Source: Cyanobacteria bacterium UBA9971 (GTDB taxonomy: Bacteria > Cyanobacteriota > Vampirovibrionia > Gastranaerophilales > UBA9971). Taken from it: DNA of 13,325 bases. The DNA is taken from NCBI GenBank assembly GCA_003499955.1, contig DNRP01000119.1, positions 10,110 through 23,434 of the forward strand. The letters are read 5' to 3'. The notes beneath the pieces were generated by a model, which saw nothing but the letters and a program-made list of their open reading frames with translations, did no database searches and had not been told where the DNA came from. The number at the start of each line of letters is the position of its first letter. Within the stretch, counting starts at the first letter, position 1. The position numbers and the translations under genes are program-made. Shown one piece after another: positions 1 through 7,895 of this stretch.

Positions 1-651
1 ATCAAGTTTTTTTCTGACTAATTCCCTTAATAAAACTTGCTGGCTGTGAATAGTGTCAACGGCATTTATTTTAATAAGTCCATATTCATCTACCATTTGG
101 TCATATTCATCTATTACCCTGCCTTGAAAAATTTTATAACTTTGATATGGATCGCTGTGTAAATTTAAATCCATTCCCGCTTCATAAAATTTGGGAGCTC
201 GGTTTGTACAAATTCTTGATAGGGAAATATCAACGGGAACATTAAAATAAAAAGCGAGATCAGGGTTAATCGCAAACCCGTACATATTTCTTACCCAGTT
301 TTTATCTACGCCTCTTGCGACATCTCTTGCAAAAGCTGTATAAACATACCTGTCCGCAAGCACAATAAATCCTGCTTTCAATGCCGGTACAATAATTTGT
401 TCCAATCTATCCGCAAAATCAACTGCATGAAGCAAACTAAAAGTTCTCGGGGTTAATAAATTCTTTTTTTTAGCTTTTTTTGTAGTTTCTGATATTAATC
501 TGGATGAATTCCACTCGGTAAAAATAACACCATGAACTGTAGAATTCAGCCAATCTTTTAATAATGATATTTGTGTGCTTTTGCCTGAACCGTCAACGCC
601 TTCTACTACAATTAACATGCCGGGCAAACCATGACTTTTAGATAACCGCAT
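1..651 (-). CDS. tmk: Thymidylate kinase-family P-loop nucleotide kinase (3' end cut by window edge)
   Basis: 217 codons are open to the left edge. Members of this family phosphorylate dTMP to dTDP with ATP in the cytosol. The Walker A loop EGVDGSGKST is at residues 17-26, and a DRY motif (100-102) is followed by TAFARDVARG, matching the thymidylate-kinase DR(Y/H) segment. An arginine-bearing lid-like stretch lies near 146-160. The usual TREPGG motif after the second strand is absent. FTEWNSS (44-50) stands in its place, so this is a divergent subfamily and the substrate is inferred, not shown. The ATG at 651 is chosen because AAAGGA precedes it by about 11 nt; Met12, just before the P-loop, lacks a ribosome-binding site. 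The gene follows fabF in the same direction but lies beyond a terminator, so it is probably transcribed separately. Confidence 0.8.
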   Translation of the reverse strand, partial: MRLSKSHGLPGMLIVVEGVDGSGKSTQISLLKDWLNSTVHGVIFTEWNSSRLISETTKKAKKKNLLTPRTFSLLHAVDFADRLEQIIVPALKAGFIVLADRYVYTAFARDVARGVDKNWVRNMYGFAINPDLAFYFNVPVDISLSRICTNRAPKFYEAGMDLNLHSDPYQSYKIFQGRVIDEYDQMVDEYGLIKINAVDTIHSQQVLLRELVRKKLD

Positions 652-709
652 ATATGAGATTTTCCTTTAAAAACTGGTTTTTTATAAAAATTTCGGACTC
701 TTTAATAAA

Positions 710-725
710 ATTATATAACACAAAA
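710..725 (-). promoter_or_regulatory. Candidate promoter for the tmk-like gene
   Basis: On the minus strand TTTTGTGTTATATAAT overlaps the tail of the fabF terminator and contains TATAAT and a TG upstream of it. There is no convincing -35 box. The same 16-mer occurs exactly at 8473-8488 and a close variant at 12717-12732, each pointing at a downstream gene or RNA, which supports a promoter role. Confidence 0.4.
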
Positions 726-760
726 AAAGAATGGGGAATTTTAAAATCCTCCATTCTTTT
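722..760 (-). terminator. Rho-independent terminator of the fab operon
   Basis: AAAAGAATGG (725-734) and CCATTCTTTT (751-760) form a perfect 10-bp stem. The inner bases (735-750) continue pairing with two mismatches, making a very long stem. On the minus strand it is followed by a run of seven T. It lies 26 bp past the fabF stop. Confidence 0.85.
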
Positions 761-785
761 AAAAATATATTTTTATTTATTATTA

Positions 786-2045
786 CTATTTTTCATATCT
801 TTTAAAGATGATAGATGCATTATGTCCGCCAAATCCAAAGGAATTAGACATTACACCATTTATATTGTCCACTTTCCTTGCAACATTTGGTACATAATCT
901 AAATCACATTCTTCATCAGGATTATCAAGGTTAATTGTTGGAGGAACAACTCCTGTTTGAAGAACTTTGACACAAGCAGCCGCTTCAATTGCCCCTGCCG
1001 CGCCTAATGCATGTCCTGTCATACTTTTTGTAGAATTAACCAGCAGTCCGTTTTTAGCATAATCACCAAAAACTCTTTTTACTGCAATAGTTTCTGCTAT
1101 ATCACCAAGAGATGTACTTGTTCCATGTGCATTTATATATTGAATTTCTTCGGGTTTCATTCCTGCGTCATTAAGAGCGCATTGCATTGCTCTGCCTGCT
1201 CCATCACCATCTGCGCAAGGAGCGACAATATCATTTGCATCAGCTGTAGCGCCATATCCTACGAATTCAGCATAGATTTTAGCTCCTCTGGCTAAAGCAT
1301 GTTCAAGTTCTTCCAGAACAAACACACCTGCGCCTTCAGACATAACAAACCCGTCCCTGTCTTTATCAAAAGGTCTGCTAGCTAAAGTAGGTGCATCATT
1401 TCTTCTGGATAAAGTTCTTGCACTGGAAAATCCTGCCATGGCAAGTGAAGTTAACGGAGCTTCGCAGCCTCCTGCTATCATCATATCGGCATCACCATAT
1501 ACAATGGTTCTGAATGCATCACCCAAACAATGTGAAGCTGTAGCACATGCGGTTACAATACATTTATTTGGACCTTTTGCATTGAACATTATAGAGATTC
1601 TTCCCGCAGCTATATCAACAATCATCATCGGTACAGTAAACGGACTGCATTTTGACGGTCCTTTTTCCATAATAGCCTGATGATTTTTTTCGATTGTAGA
1701 CATTCCACCGGAAGCGCTTCCGATATAAACGCCTAATCTTGTCGGGTCTTCTTTACTCATATCAAGTCCGGAATTTTTCATGGCTTCTATAGCTGCTACC
1801 GCACCGAGTTGAGTAAATCTGTCCATTTTTTTTGCTTCTTTTTTATCAAGATAAAGATCCGGATCAAAATCTGAACATTCACCGCCAAATCTAACAGGAT
1901 GTTCGGATAAATCAATTATTGTTATAGGTTTAATTCCGCTATTACCTTTTACAAGATTATCCCAGAATAAGTCTAGCCCTACACCGAATGGACTTACTAC
2001 GCCCATTCCTGTTATTACAACTCTTCTGGTTTTATTACTCATCAT
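786..2045 (-). CDS. fabF: Beta-ketoacyl-ACP synthase II (FabF)
   Basis: Elongating ketosynthase of type II fatty-acid synthesis: it condenses malonyl-ACP with acyl-ACP in the cytosol. At 419 residues it has the family length. Visible landmarks are N-terminal RRVVITGMGVVSPFG, catalytic Cys167 in TACATASHC, His307 in NAHGTSTSLGD, Lys340, His345 in TGHALGAAG, and the C-terminal SFGFGGHN gate loop, so the Cys-His-His triad is complete. Two ATGs are adjacent. AAGGA sits 4 nt before the first (2045) and 7 nt before the second (2042), so initiation at 2042 (418 residues) is equally or more likely. It is the last gene of the fab operon, separated from acpP by a dispersed repeat, and is followed by a strong terminator. 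Confidence 0.97.
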   Translation of the reverse strand: MMSNKTRRVVITGMGVVSPFGVGLDLFWDNLVKGNSGIKPITIIDLSEHPVRFGGECSDFDPDLYLDKKEAKKMDRFTQLGAVAAIEAMKNSGLDMSKEDPTRLGVYIGSASGGMSTIEKNHQAIMEKGPSKCSPFTVPMMIVDIAAGRISIMFNAKGPNKCIVTACATASHCLGDAFRTIVYGDADMMIAGGCEAPLTSLAMAGFSSARTLSRRNDAPTLASRPFDKDRDGFVMSEGAGVFVLEELEHALARGAKIYAEFVGYGATADANDIVAPCADGDGAGRAMQCALNDAGMKPEEIQYINAHGTSTSLGDIAETIAVKRVFGDYAKNGLLVNSTKSMTGHALGAAGAIEAAACVKVLQTGVVPPTINLDNPDEECDLDYVPNVARKVDNINGVMSNSFGFGGHNASIIFKRYEK

Positions 2046-2079
2046 ATATTCCTTACTAATAAACTGTTTTAATTACTCT

Positions 2080-2176
2080 CTGTCATTGTGAGCAGGAGCG
2101 TAGCTCCGACGTAACAATCTCCGTATAAATAAAATCTTTCAATTCTCACGCTCACTTCGCTCGCTCGGAATGACAG
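2080..2176. repeat. Dispersed MITE-like palindromic element, copy 1
   Basis: The element is bounded by CTGTCATT (2080-2087) and AATGACAG (2169-2176), perfect 8-bp terminal inverted repeats. The interior is GC-rich next to its surroundings and itself partly palindromic (GAGCAGGAGCG ... CGCTCACTTCGCTCGCTCGG). It fills the acpP-fabF gap. Elements of the same layout lie at 9317-9410 and 12814-12918. It resembles the widespread TGTCATTGCGAG...CTCGCAATGACA intergenic repeats. No ORF is present. Confidence 0.75.
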
Positions 2177-2183
2177 TATATTA

Positions 2184-2420
2184 TTACTCTTTGTGTTTTT
2201 GAATAAAGCTTACAGCATCTTGAACTTTAATGATTTTTTCAGCTTCTTCATCAGGAATTTCTACACCGAATTCTTCTTCAAAAGCCATTACGAGTTCAAC
2301 TGTATCAAGTGAATCAGCACCTAAATCTGTTGTGAAATTTGCTTCAGGTGTAACTTCTGCTTCTTCAACACTTAATTGGTCAACTATTACTTTTTTTACT
2401 CTGTCAAAAGTATCGCTCAT
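2184..2420 (-). CDS. acpP: Acyl carrier protein
   Basis: 78-residue acidic carrier protein that holds the growing acyl chain on a phosphopantetheine arm. The attachment serine is Ser37 in [11 protein letters not shown], and the rest matches the ACP four-helix fold ([20 protein letters not shown], then [13 protein letters not shown]). The start is clear: AAGGAG lies 7 nt before ATG. It sits between fabG and fabF in the fab operon. The 145-bp gap upstream contains a TATAAT (2507-2512 on the minus strand), so acpP may also have its own promoter, as suits a protein needed in large amounts. Confidence 0.97.
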   Translation of the reverse strand: MSDTFDRVKKVIVDQLSVEEAEVTPEANFTTDLGADSLDTVELVMAFEEEFGVEIPDEEAEKIIKVQDAVSFIQKHKE

Positions 2421-2506
2421 TTTTTTCTCCTTTTCAAATAAATTGATTATCTACGTCAAACAAAAATTAAATTATTTTTTTGTCTTTTAATATTTAAATT
2501 GAAATC

Positions 2507-2512
2507 ATTATA
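2507..2512 (-). promoter_or_regulatory. Possible internal -10 box ahead of acpP
   Basis: A perfect TATAAT on the minus strand lies in the 145-bp fabG-acpP gap, about 87 nt before the acpP ATG. No good -35 hexamer stands 16-18 bp upstream, so in DNA this AT-rich it may be chance. Confidence 0.25.
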
Positions 2513-2565
2513 TTTTGTCTACAACTGACTAAAATATATTACGGTTTGTTACCTTTCTTGAGAAA

Positions 2566-3306
2566 TTATATCACCAAACCGCCATCAACTCCAATAACCT
2601 GACCTGTAATATACAAATTAGGTTTAGAAAGGAATTTCACCAAATCAGCTATATCTTCAGGTGTTCCCAATCTTTTTAGAGGTATACGTTCAGCTATTTT
2701 TTCTGTATCCAGTTTTTCTGTCATCGGTGTTGCAATAAATCCCGGAGCTACTGCATTAGCTACAATACCTCTGGAAGCAAGTTCTTTTGCGATTGTTTTT
2801 GTAAAACCTATAACAGCAGCTTTTGTGGAAGCATAATTTGCCTGACCCGCATTTCCGTAAACTCCGGTAATACTTGCCATGTTAACAATATTTCCGCTTC
2901 TTTGCTTCATCATTATTTTAGCAACAGGTCTTGTTACATAAAATACACTGTTTAAGTTTGTATTGATAACTCTTTCCCAGTCGTCATCAGACATTCTTAC
3001 AAGCAAACCATCTCTTGTAATTCCGGCATTATTAACAAGCACGTCAATTCTACCAAATTCTTCCATGATTTGGCTGACCATTTTTTCAACTTCTTCGCTT
3101 TTTGTAACATCACATGCTATAGCTTTTGCTGTGCCGCCGAGAGCTTCGATTTCTTTAACAACATTAATTGCATCAGCTTCGCATGCCGGAACGGGATAAT
3201 AGTTAATAATCGCTGTACAGCCTTCTTTTGCAAGTTCTATAGCGGTAACTCTTCCAATTCCGCTTGATGCTCCGGTTATTAAAGCTATTCTTTTTTCTTC
3301 ACTCAT
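2566..3306 (-). CDS. fabG: 3-oxoacyl-ACP reductase (FabG)
   Basis: NADPH-dependent short-chain dehydrogenase that reduces 3-oxoacyl-ACP to 3-hydroxyacyl-ACP. At 246 residues it has the family length. It shows the Rossmann motif TGASSGIG (11-18), NNAG (92-95), catalytic Ser145, Tyr158 and Lys162 (YASTK), and the C-terminal ITGQVIGVDGG. The reading frame stays open upstream to 3375, but the start at 3306 is preferred. MSEEKRIALITGASSG aligns with the family N-terminus, GGAGG lies 11 nt upstream, and the longer form would overlap fabD with a peptide unlike the family. It is the reductase step of the operon, between fabD (44 bp upstream) and acpP. Confidence 0.96.
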   Translation of the reverse strand: MSEEKRIALITGASSGIGRVTAIELAKEGCTAIINYYPVPACEADAINVVKEIEALGGTAKAIACDVTKSEEVEKMVSQIMEEFGRIDVLVNNAGITRDGLLVRMSDDDWERVINTNLNSVFYVTRPVAKIMMKQRSGNIVNMASITGVYGNAGQANYASTKAAVIGFTKTIAKELASRGIVANAVAPGFIATPMTEKLDTEKIAERIPLKRLGTPEDIADLVKFLSKPNLYITGQVIGVDGGLVI

Positions 3307-3350
3307 TACTTTAGGAACCTCCCAAATTTTCTTTTTATTACTGGCATTTA

Positions 3351-4292
3351 TTAAACACCAACTTCTGTAACACACTCACTTAAGGTTTTTTCCAATGATT
3401 CAACATTATAGACATTATAAACATTTGCTGTTTTGCAAATTTTCCTGATCATACCCGACAAAACTTTGCCTGGTCCGATTTCTATAAAAGTATCTACGCC
3501 CTGCTCAACCATATAGTTAATTGTTTGTTTCCAATAAACTGAAGAATAAATCTGTTTGATCATTTTTGATGAAAATTCCGCTTTATCTACGGTTGATCTC
3601 GCATCTACGTTAGTTACAACAGGAATTCCCGCATCGTTAACATTGGTATTATTGACATATTTTTCAAATTTTTCAGCTATAGGCTTCATTAAAGGAGAAT
3701 GAAATCCTCCGCTTACAGCAAGAGGTATGACTCTTTTAGCTCCCAATTCTTTAGCAAGCTCATTAGCTTTTTCAACAGCAATTGTTTCGCCGCTTATAAC
3801 TGTTTGATCAGGCGTATTGTAATTTGCTGCACAAATAATACCTGCTGAAGAAGCTTCTTGAATGATTTGTTGAAGTTTATCGTCATCCATGCCAAGAATA
3901 GCCGTCATACTTCCTGTCGGAGCTTCATTCATTAATTCTGCGCGCTTTTGCACAAGTTTTATGATTTCAGGAAGGTTAATAACTCCTGCTGCATAAAGAG
4001 CGGTGTATTCACCAAGACTGTGACCTGCTAAATAATCCGGAACTATGTTGCATTTTGATTTTAACACTTCATATGCGGCAATCGATACTGCCAGTATTGC
4101 AGATTGAGAATTAATTGTTTGTTTTAAATCTTCTTCAGTACCTTCAAAACAAAGATTTGAAAGATTTTTTTCCATTATAAAATCAAATTCGTTAAATATT
4201 TTTCCTGCAACTTCATATTTTTCATGTAAGTCTTTCCCCATCCCAATATATTGAGATCCTTGACCGGGAAAAACAAAAGCAACTTTATTCAT
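3351..4292 (-). CDS. fabD: Malonyl-CoA:ACP transacylase (FabD)
   Basis: Moves the malonyl group from CoA to ACP, supplying the extender unit. The 313 residues fit the family. The oxyanion region FPGQGSQ (8-14), nucleophile Ser92 in GHSLGEY, Arg117 that binds the malonyl carboxylate, and catalytic His198 in GGFHSPLM are all visible. The ATG at 4292 is chosen because GAGG lies 8 nt upstream and MNKVAFVFPGQG is the usual N-terminus; a longer form would begin at a TTG (4349) and run into fabH. The gap to the fabH stop is 16 bp, typical of tight operon packing. Confidence 0.96.
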   Translation of the reverse strand: MNKVAFVFPGQGSQYIGMGKDLHEKYEVAGKIFNEFDFIMEKNLSNLCFEGTEEDLKQTINSQSAILAVSIAAYEVLKSKCNIVPDYLAGHSLGEYTALYAAGVINLPEIIKLVQKRAELMNEAPTGSMTAILGMDDDKLQQIIQEASSAGIICAANYNTPDQTVISGETIAVEKANELAKELGAKRVIPLAVSGGFHSPLMKPIAEKFEKYVNNTNVNDAGIPVVTNVDARSTVDKAEFSSKMIKQIYSSVYWKQTINYMVEQGVDTFIEIGPGKVLSGMIRKICKTANVYNVYNVESLEKTLSECVTEVGV

Positions 4293-4308
4293 TCGCAAAA
4301 CCTCTTCA

Positions 4309-5328
4309 TCATACATTTTTTCTCTTATCTTTTGCTCTCCATCTGACAACAGCAGTTCCCCATGTTAATCCTGCTCCAAAACCGCTTAATACCAGTGTTG
4401 ACGGATAATTTATTTTATTTTCTTCAATTGCATCTGTCAATGCGATTGCGATGGATGCAGATGAAGTGTTTCCGTATTTATGAAGATTTACATAGAATTT
4501 TTCTTGATTTTCATGCAATTTATCAGCAATAGCCTGAATTATTCTTATATTAGCCTGATGCAAAATATATGTATCAACATCATTAACTGTTAAATTTATG
4601 TTTTTTAGAACATACATAATAGATTCAGGAACATAATTTACCGCAAATTTGTATATTTCGCGACCGTTCATATTCACGCACTGTAATTCCGGTGTATTTT
4701 GTTCAACAAGCGGGCAATTAATGCCTGTTAAAGGAATTTTTAATTCACTGGCTTTTGTACCGTCAGCGCGAATATCGACAGAAAGTACGTCATTCTGTCC
4801 ATCTTGCGACCTTTGAACGACCAAGGCCCCTGCTCCATCACCAAAAAGCACACAGGTTGACCTGTCACTCCAGTTTACAAATCGAGAATGAATATCAACT
4901 CCCACCAGAAGAACATTTTTATATTCACCTGATGCTATAAAGCTGTTAGCGATTTTTAATCCGTAAATTAAACCGCTGCAAGCTGCTACAATGTCAAAAG
5001 CTGCTGCATTAGATGCGCCCAAGGCTAATTGGACTTCACAAGCGGTTGACGGATACAAATTATCAGGCAAAGAAGTTGCGCAAATAATTAAATCTATATC
5101 CTTTACATCGACACCAGAAAATTCAATTGCATCTTTCGCTGCTTTTGCAGCTAATGAAGAAGCTGTTTCGTTGCCGCTTACAACATGTCTTTCTTTAATT
5201 CCTGACCTGCTAAAAATCCACTCATCATTTGTATCAACAAGTTTAGTAAGGTCATCATTTGTTATTACATTTTCCGGTAAACATTTGCCAACACCTGTTA
5301 TTGTTACCGGATATCTACTGTTCATCAT
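4309..5328 (-). CDS. fabH: Beta-ketoacyl-ACP synthase III (FabH)
   Basis: Initiates fatty-acid synthesis by condensing an acyl-CoA primer with malonyl-ACP. At 339 residues, the catalytic triad is Cys117 (AACSGL), His257 (LHQAN) and Asn287 (YGNTSS), and the C-terminal GFGAGLTWG is typical. The start overlaps the plsX stop as ATGA, with a second in-frame ATG right behind it (5325). The Shine-Dalgarno sequence is weak, so translation is probably coupled to plsX. The primer preference (acetyl or branched) cannot be read from the sequence. Confidence 0.96.
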   Translation of the reverse strand: MMNSRYPVTITGVGKCLPENVITNDDLTKLVDTNDEWIFSRSGIKERHVVSGNETASSLAAKAAKDAIEFSGVDVKDIDLIICATSLPDNLYPSTACEVQLALGASNAAAFDIVAACSGLIYGLKIANSFIASGEYKNVLLVGVDIHSRFVNWSDRSTCVLFGDGAGALVVQRSQDGQNDVLSVDIRADGTKASELKIPLTGINCPLVEQNTPELQCVNMNGREIYKFAVNYVPESIMYVLKNINLTVNDVDTYILHQANIRIIQAIADKLHENQEKFYVNLHKYGNTSSASIAIALTDAIEENKINYPSTLVLSGFGAGLTWGTAVVRWRAKDKRKNV

Positions 5329-6335
5329 AATTTATTTGACTCGTATAATCTGGATATTTTTCCGTTCACGTCTTTTTCTACTGACTCTTTAGCTACTTTA
5401 ATAGCATTTTTTATAGCAATTGCCTTACTGCTTCCATGAGAAATTACGCATGTCCCTTTAATTCCAAGCAATAACGCGCCGCCGTATTCATTATAATCCG
5501 TTTTTTTTCTTAATTTCATAAGCGCGGGTTTTGCTATCCATGCTCCGATTTTAGCAAGTAAAGAAGAGTAAAGCGATTCTTTAAACTGCCTGATTATCAT
5601 TGAAGCAACACCTTCAGTAACTTTCAATGTTACATTGCCGACAAATCCATCGCATACAACCACATCACAAATACCGGAGAACATTTCTCTTCCTTCAACA
5701 TTTCCGACAAAATTAAGTGTAGAATTTTCTCTGGAAGTAAAAAGCTTGTATGTGTCTTGCGCAAGCGTATTACCTTTGCCTGATTCGCCGCCTATATTCA
5801 AAATTCCCACTCTGGGATTATCAACGCCTATAACTTTTGAAGAAAACGCACTTCCCATGATAGCGAACTGGTAAAGATTTTCAGGTTCGCATTCGCTGTT
5901 GGCTCCTGCATCAAGAAGTACTACAGGCTTGTCCATAGTTGGTAAAACGACTGCAATAGCCGGTCTTGATATACCAGGCAACCTGCCAAGCCCAAAAAGA
6001 CTTGCCGCCATAGCAGCTCCTGTGCTTCCAGCCGCCACAAGCGCTTGCGCATTTCCTTTTGATACCTGATCAACAGCAACAACTATAGAAGCATCTTTTT
6101 TCCTTCTAATTGCGCTGCCCGGCGCTTCGCACATTTCAATTACTTCATCAGCTTTTATGATTTCAATTTCAAGACCTGTTATATCATATTTAGCTAATTC
6201 AGCATTAATTTTATCAACCTGACCAACGAGTAAAACAGGTATCTTATACTCCCTTGCTGCGAGTACAGAACCTTTTACAATTTCTTCCGGTGCGAAATCC
6301 CCACCCATTGCGTCTACTGCAATTTTTATTGACAT
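5325..6335 (-). CDS. plsX: Phosphate acyltransferase PlsX
   Basis: Converts acyl-ACP to acyl-phosphate, the donor for PlsY in phosphatidic acid synthesis, and so links the fab genes to membrane lipid. The 336 residues begin with the signature IAVDAMGGDFAPEEIVKGS. AGSTGAAMAA, LDAGAN and CDGFVGNVTLKVTEG are further PlsX hallmarks. The ATG at 6335 has only AAAGAG upstream as a ribosome site. Its stop overlaps the fabH start. The 98-bp gap before it contains a perfect 8-bp inverted repeat (6363-6402). Confidence 0.96.
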   Translation of the reverse strand: MSIKIAVDAMGGDFAPEEIVKGSVLAAREYKIPVLLVGQVDKINAELAKYDITGLEIEIIKADEVIEMCEAPGSAIRRKKDASIVVAVDQVSKGNAQALVAAGSTGAAMAASLFGLGRLPGISRPAIAVVLPTMDKPVVLLDAGANSECEPENLYQFAIMGSAFSSKVIGVDNPRVGILNIGGESGKGNTLAQDTYKLFTSRENSTLNFVGNVEGREMFSGICDVVVCDGFVGNVTLKVTEGVASMIIRQFKESLYSSLLAKIGAWIAKPALMKLRKKTDYNEYGGALLLGIKGTCVISHGSSKAIAIKNAIKVAKESVEKDVNGKISRLYESNKL

Positions 6336-6362
6336 TTTATTTTACTCTTTACCCTTTATATA

Positions 6363-6402
6363 AGTGATCGTTTTCTTATTTTTATTAAATATATCGATCA
6401 CT
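6363..6402. repeat. Inverted repeat between rpmF and plsX
   Basis: AGTGATCG (6363-6370) and CGATCACT (6395-6402) are perfect complements around a 24-nt AT-rich spacer. The arm centres are 32 bp apart, about three helical turns. No T-run follows on either strand, so it does not read as a terminator. It may be an operator pair, an mRNA-processing hairpin or a partial attenuator between the ribosomal gene and the lipid genes. Confidence 0.5.
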
Positions 6403-6433
6403 AATCCCGATTTTTATATGATTTAGCTATTTA

Positions 6434-6619
6434 TTATTTTTCTGCAAGCTTTTCACTAACAAGTTTTCCGCCATAAAAACCACAATTTCCACAAACTGTA
6501 TGAGTTAAAGCCATTTCATTACAATTAGAACATTTAACCATCTCTGGAACTGATGCTTTCCAATGTGATCTTCTATGTCCTTGGGCGCATTTGCCTGCTC
6601 TTTTCTTTGGAACTGCCAT
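6434..6619 (-). CDS. rpmF: 50S ribosomal protein L32
   Basis: 61 residues with the L32 N-terminus MAVPKKRAGK, the GHRRSHW segment, and a complete four-cysteine zinc ribbon (Cys30, Cys33, Cys43, Cys46), i.e. the zinc-binding form. The ATG at 6619 is preferred over an upstream in-frame ATG (6637), because MAVPKK is the invariant family start and AGTAGG stands just ahead of it. The order yceD-rpmF-plsX is conserved in many bacteria and ties lipid synthesis to ribosome production. Confidence 0.97.
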   Translation of the reverse strand: MAVPKKRAGKCAQGHRRSHWKASVPEMVKCSNCNEMALTHTVCGNCGFYGGKLVSEKLAEK

Positions 6620-6657
6620 AATATTACCTACTTTCATTAAATTATATTAATTAAATT

Positions 6658-7167
6658 TTATTTATTTTCATCATCACTATAGTTATTTTCTGAAAAAGAT
6701 TTAAATACTTCAAGTCTTTCATCAATATATTTTTCATTTTTTATTTTTTGATATGCTTCTGAACCTTCACAACTGTCATTACAAATTTTTTTCGGAGGAA
6801 TCTCAAGAATAATGGTTTGATATAAAAAATCATTAATGTCTATTTCATCCCTGCCTCGTAATTCTTCTACAAATTGTCCTTTTGTTAACTCATATTCTTT
6901 CTGTTCGCCTGAAACAATACTTTCGTTAACAAAATCTTCATCCACTTCAACGTCTACATTGTAGTCATATTCTCCAAGACACCTGTCACATATCAACTTT
7001 AAATCTGTTTTTACATGACCTTTTATATTAACTCCATAACCGGTAATCGCAACACTAAGAACCGCATCAACAGGAATATCATTTTCAAGTTCTTGAATTT
7101 TTTCTTGAAAGATAATATTCATATTCTTTTCGGGTATATTTTGCAATTCCTTAATATTAATTTTCAA
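6658..7167 (-). CDS. yceD: YceD/DUF177 family protein
   Basis: 169 residues with the family core LICDRCLGEYDYNVDVEVDEDF (CxxC at about residues 74-77) and an acidic C-terminal half. A second cysteine pair (CNDSC) lies near residues 145-149. Family members sit next to rpmF; a role in 23S rRNA or ribosome assembly has been proposed for relatives in bacteria and plastids. The start is a TTG: MKINIKEL matches the family N-terminus, and the first ATG lies 15 codons inside. This is the first gene of the fab operon, with the promoter 45-72 bp upstream. Confidence 0.88.
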   Translation of the reverse strand: MKINIKELQNIPEKNMNIIFQEKIQELENDIPVDAVLSVAITGYGVNIKGHVKTDLKLICDRCLGEYDYNVDVEVDEDFVNESIVSGEQKEYELTKGQFVEELRGRDEIDINDFLYQTIILEIPPKKICNDSCEGSEAYQKIKNEKYIDERLEVFKSFSENNYSDDENK

Positions 7168-7211
7168 TTTTTATCACTATCTATATAAAATCTTTATATG
7201 TACACGTTTTT

Positions 7212-7239
7212 ATTCTATTAACTACAGATTTTTTGTCAA
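7212..7239 (-). promoter_or_regulatory. Promoter of the yceD-rpmF-fab operon
   Basis: On the minus strand, TTGACA (7239-7234, perfect -35) and TAGAAT (7217-7212, 5 of 6 for -10) are separated by 16 bp. Transcription would start near 7205, giving a leader of about 40 nt before yceD. A 7-bp palindrome (7237-7256) overlaps the -35 box. Confidence 0.75.
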
Positions 7240-7256
7240 TAATAAAAGAATTATTG
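7237..7256. promoter_or_regulatory. Palindrome overlapping the fab operon -35 box (candidate operator)
   Basis: CAATAAT (7237-7243) and ATTATTG (7250-7256) are perfect complements around a 6-bp spacer. They share three bases with the -35 hexamer, so a bound repressor could block RNA polymerase. A weak hairpin ending the upstream TPR gene is an alternative, though no clean T-run follows. Confidence 0.4.
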
Positions 7257-7277
7257 AACACTGACAAGCAAAATTCC

Positions 7278-7775
7278 TTACTCTAATTCTTTTAATTTTA
7301 AAATTCTCTGTTTAGCGTCAGAAAATTTTGATGCTCCTGACACACCTTTAAGAAATTTTTCATAAGCTTTTATCGCTTCTTGAGGTTTGTTTTGTTTTTC
7401 GAGAATCAGACCGAGATTATAATAAGCCTGATAATAATCCGGTTTTAGCTTAATTGCATACTGAATTGATTCAAGCGCTTTATCATAATTGCCTAATTCT
7501 TTATAAGCAATTGAAAGTCCGATGTATGCTTCAAAAAAACCGCTGCTGTAGTTTATTGCCTGATTATAATAACTTATTGCTTCACTCATTTTTCCAGAGG
7601 TCAAGCATGAATTCCCTTTAAAATAATAATATTCAGGATCCTGTGAATATGCGGCTCTTGTCCCAAATATTATTGCTATTAAAAACAATCCGGCTAAAAA
7701 ATATTTATTTATTTTTATTAAATTGCGCATAAACAAATTTCTATTTTTATGAACTTTACATTTATTATTATACAT
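7278..7775 (-). CDS. Exported TPR-repeat protein
   Basis: The 165 residues comprise a basic N-terminus, a hydrophobic stretch (about 27-38, FLAGLFLIAIIFG) ending in RAAYSQ (signal peptide or membrane anchor), and three tetratricopeptide repeats at about 47-80, 81-114 and 115-148. The repeats carry the usual A-G-Y-A-P spacing (e.g. AYIGLSIAYKELGNYDKALE). TPRs bind other proteins, probably here in the periplasm or at the membrane; the partner is unknown. Start choice is uncertain. The outer ATG (7775) has GGA too close to it, whereas Met16 (7730) gives a cleaner signal peptide. A TATAAT at 7772-7767 on the minus strand, just inside the outer start, could be the gene's own -10 box, which would favour 7730. 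Confidence 0.8.
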   Translation of the reverse strand: MYNNKCKVHKNRNLFMRNLIKINKYFLAGLFLIAIIFGTRAAYSQDPEYYYFKGNSCLTSGKMSEAISYYNQAINYSSGFFEAYIGLSIAYKELGNYDKALESIQYAIKLKPDYYQAYYNLGLILEKQNKPQEAIKAYEKFLKGVSGASKFSDAKQRILKLKELE

Positions 7776-7895
7776 CGTCCAAAAAATTAAGAAATTTTGT
7801 TTTTATTAACTAAAAGAATTGTCAACCTTAGTAAGCTATCTTAAATGCACCATTCCTGTATTATTAGTACATTTTAAATTAGATTTTTTTGTTAT

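Noticed and set aside
3307..3375. Longer fabG form starting at 3375
   Set aside because: The extra 23 residues overlap the fabD stop and do not resemble the family, and GGAGG supports the start at 3306.
4991..5392. 133-codon open frame antisense to fabH and plsX
   Set aside because: fabH and plsX have complete catalytic motifs; the antisense frame is a by-product of their codon use.
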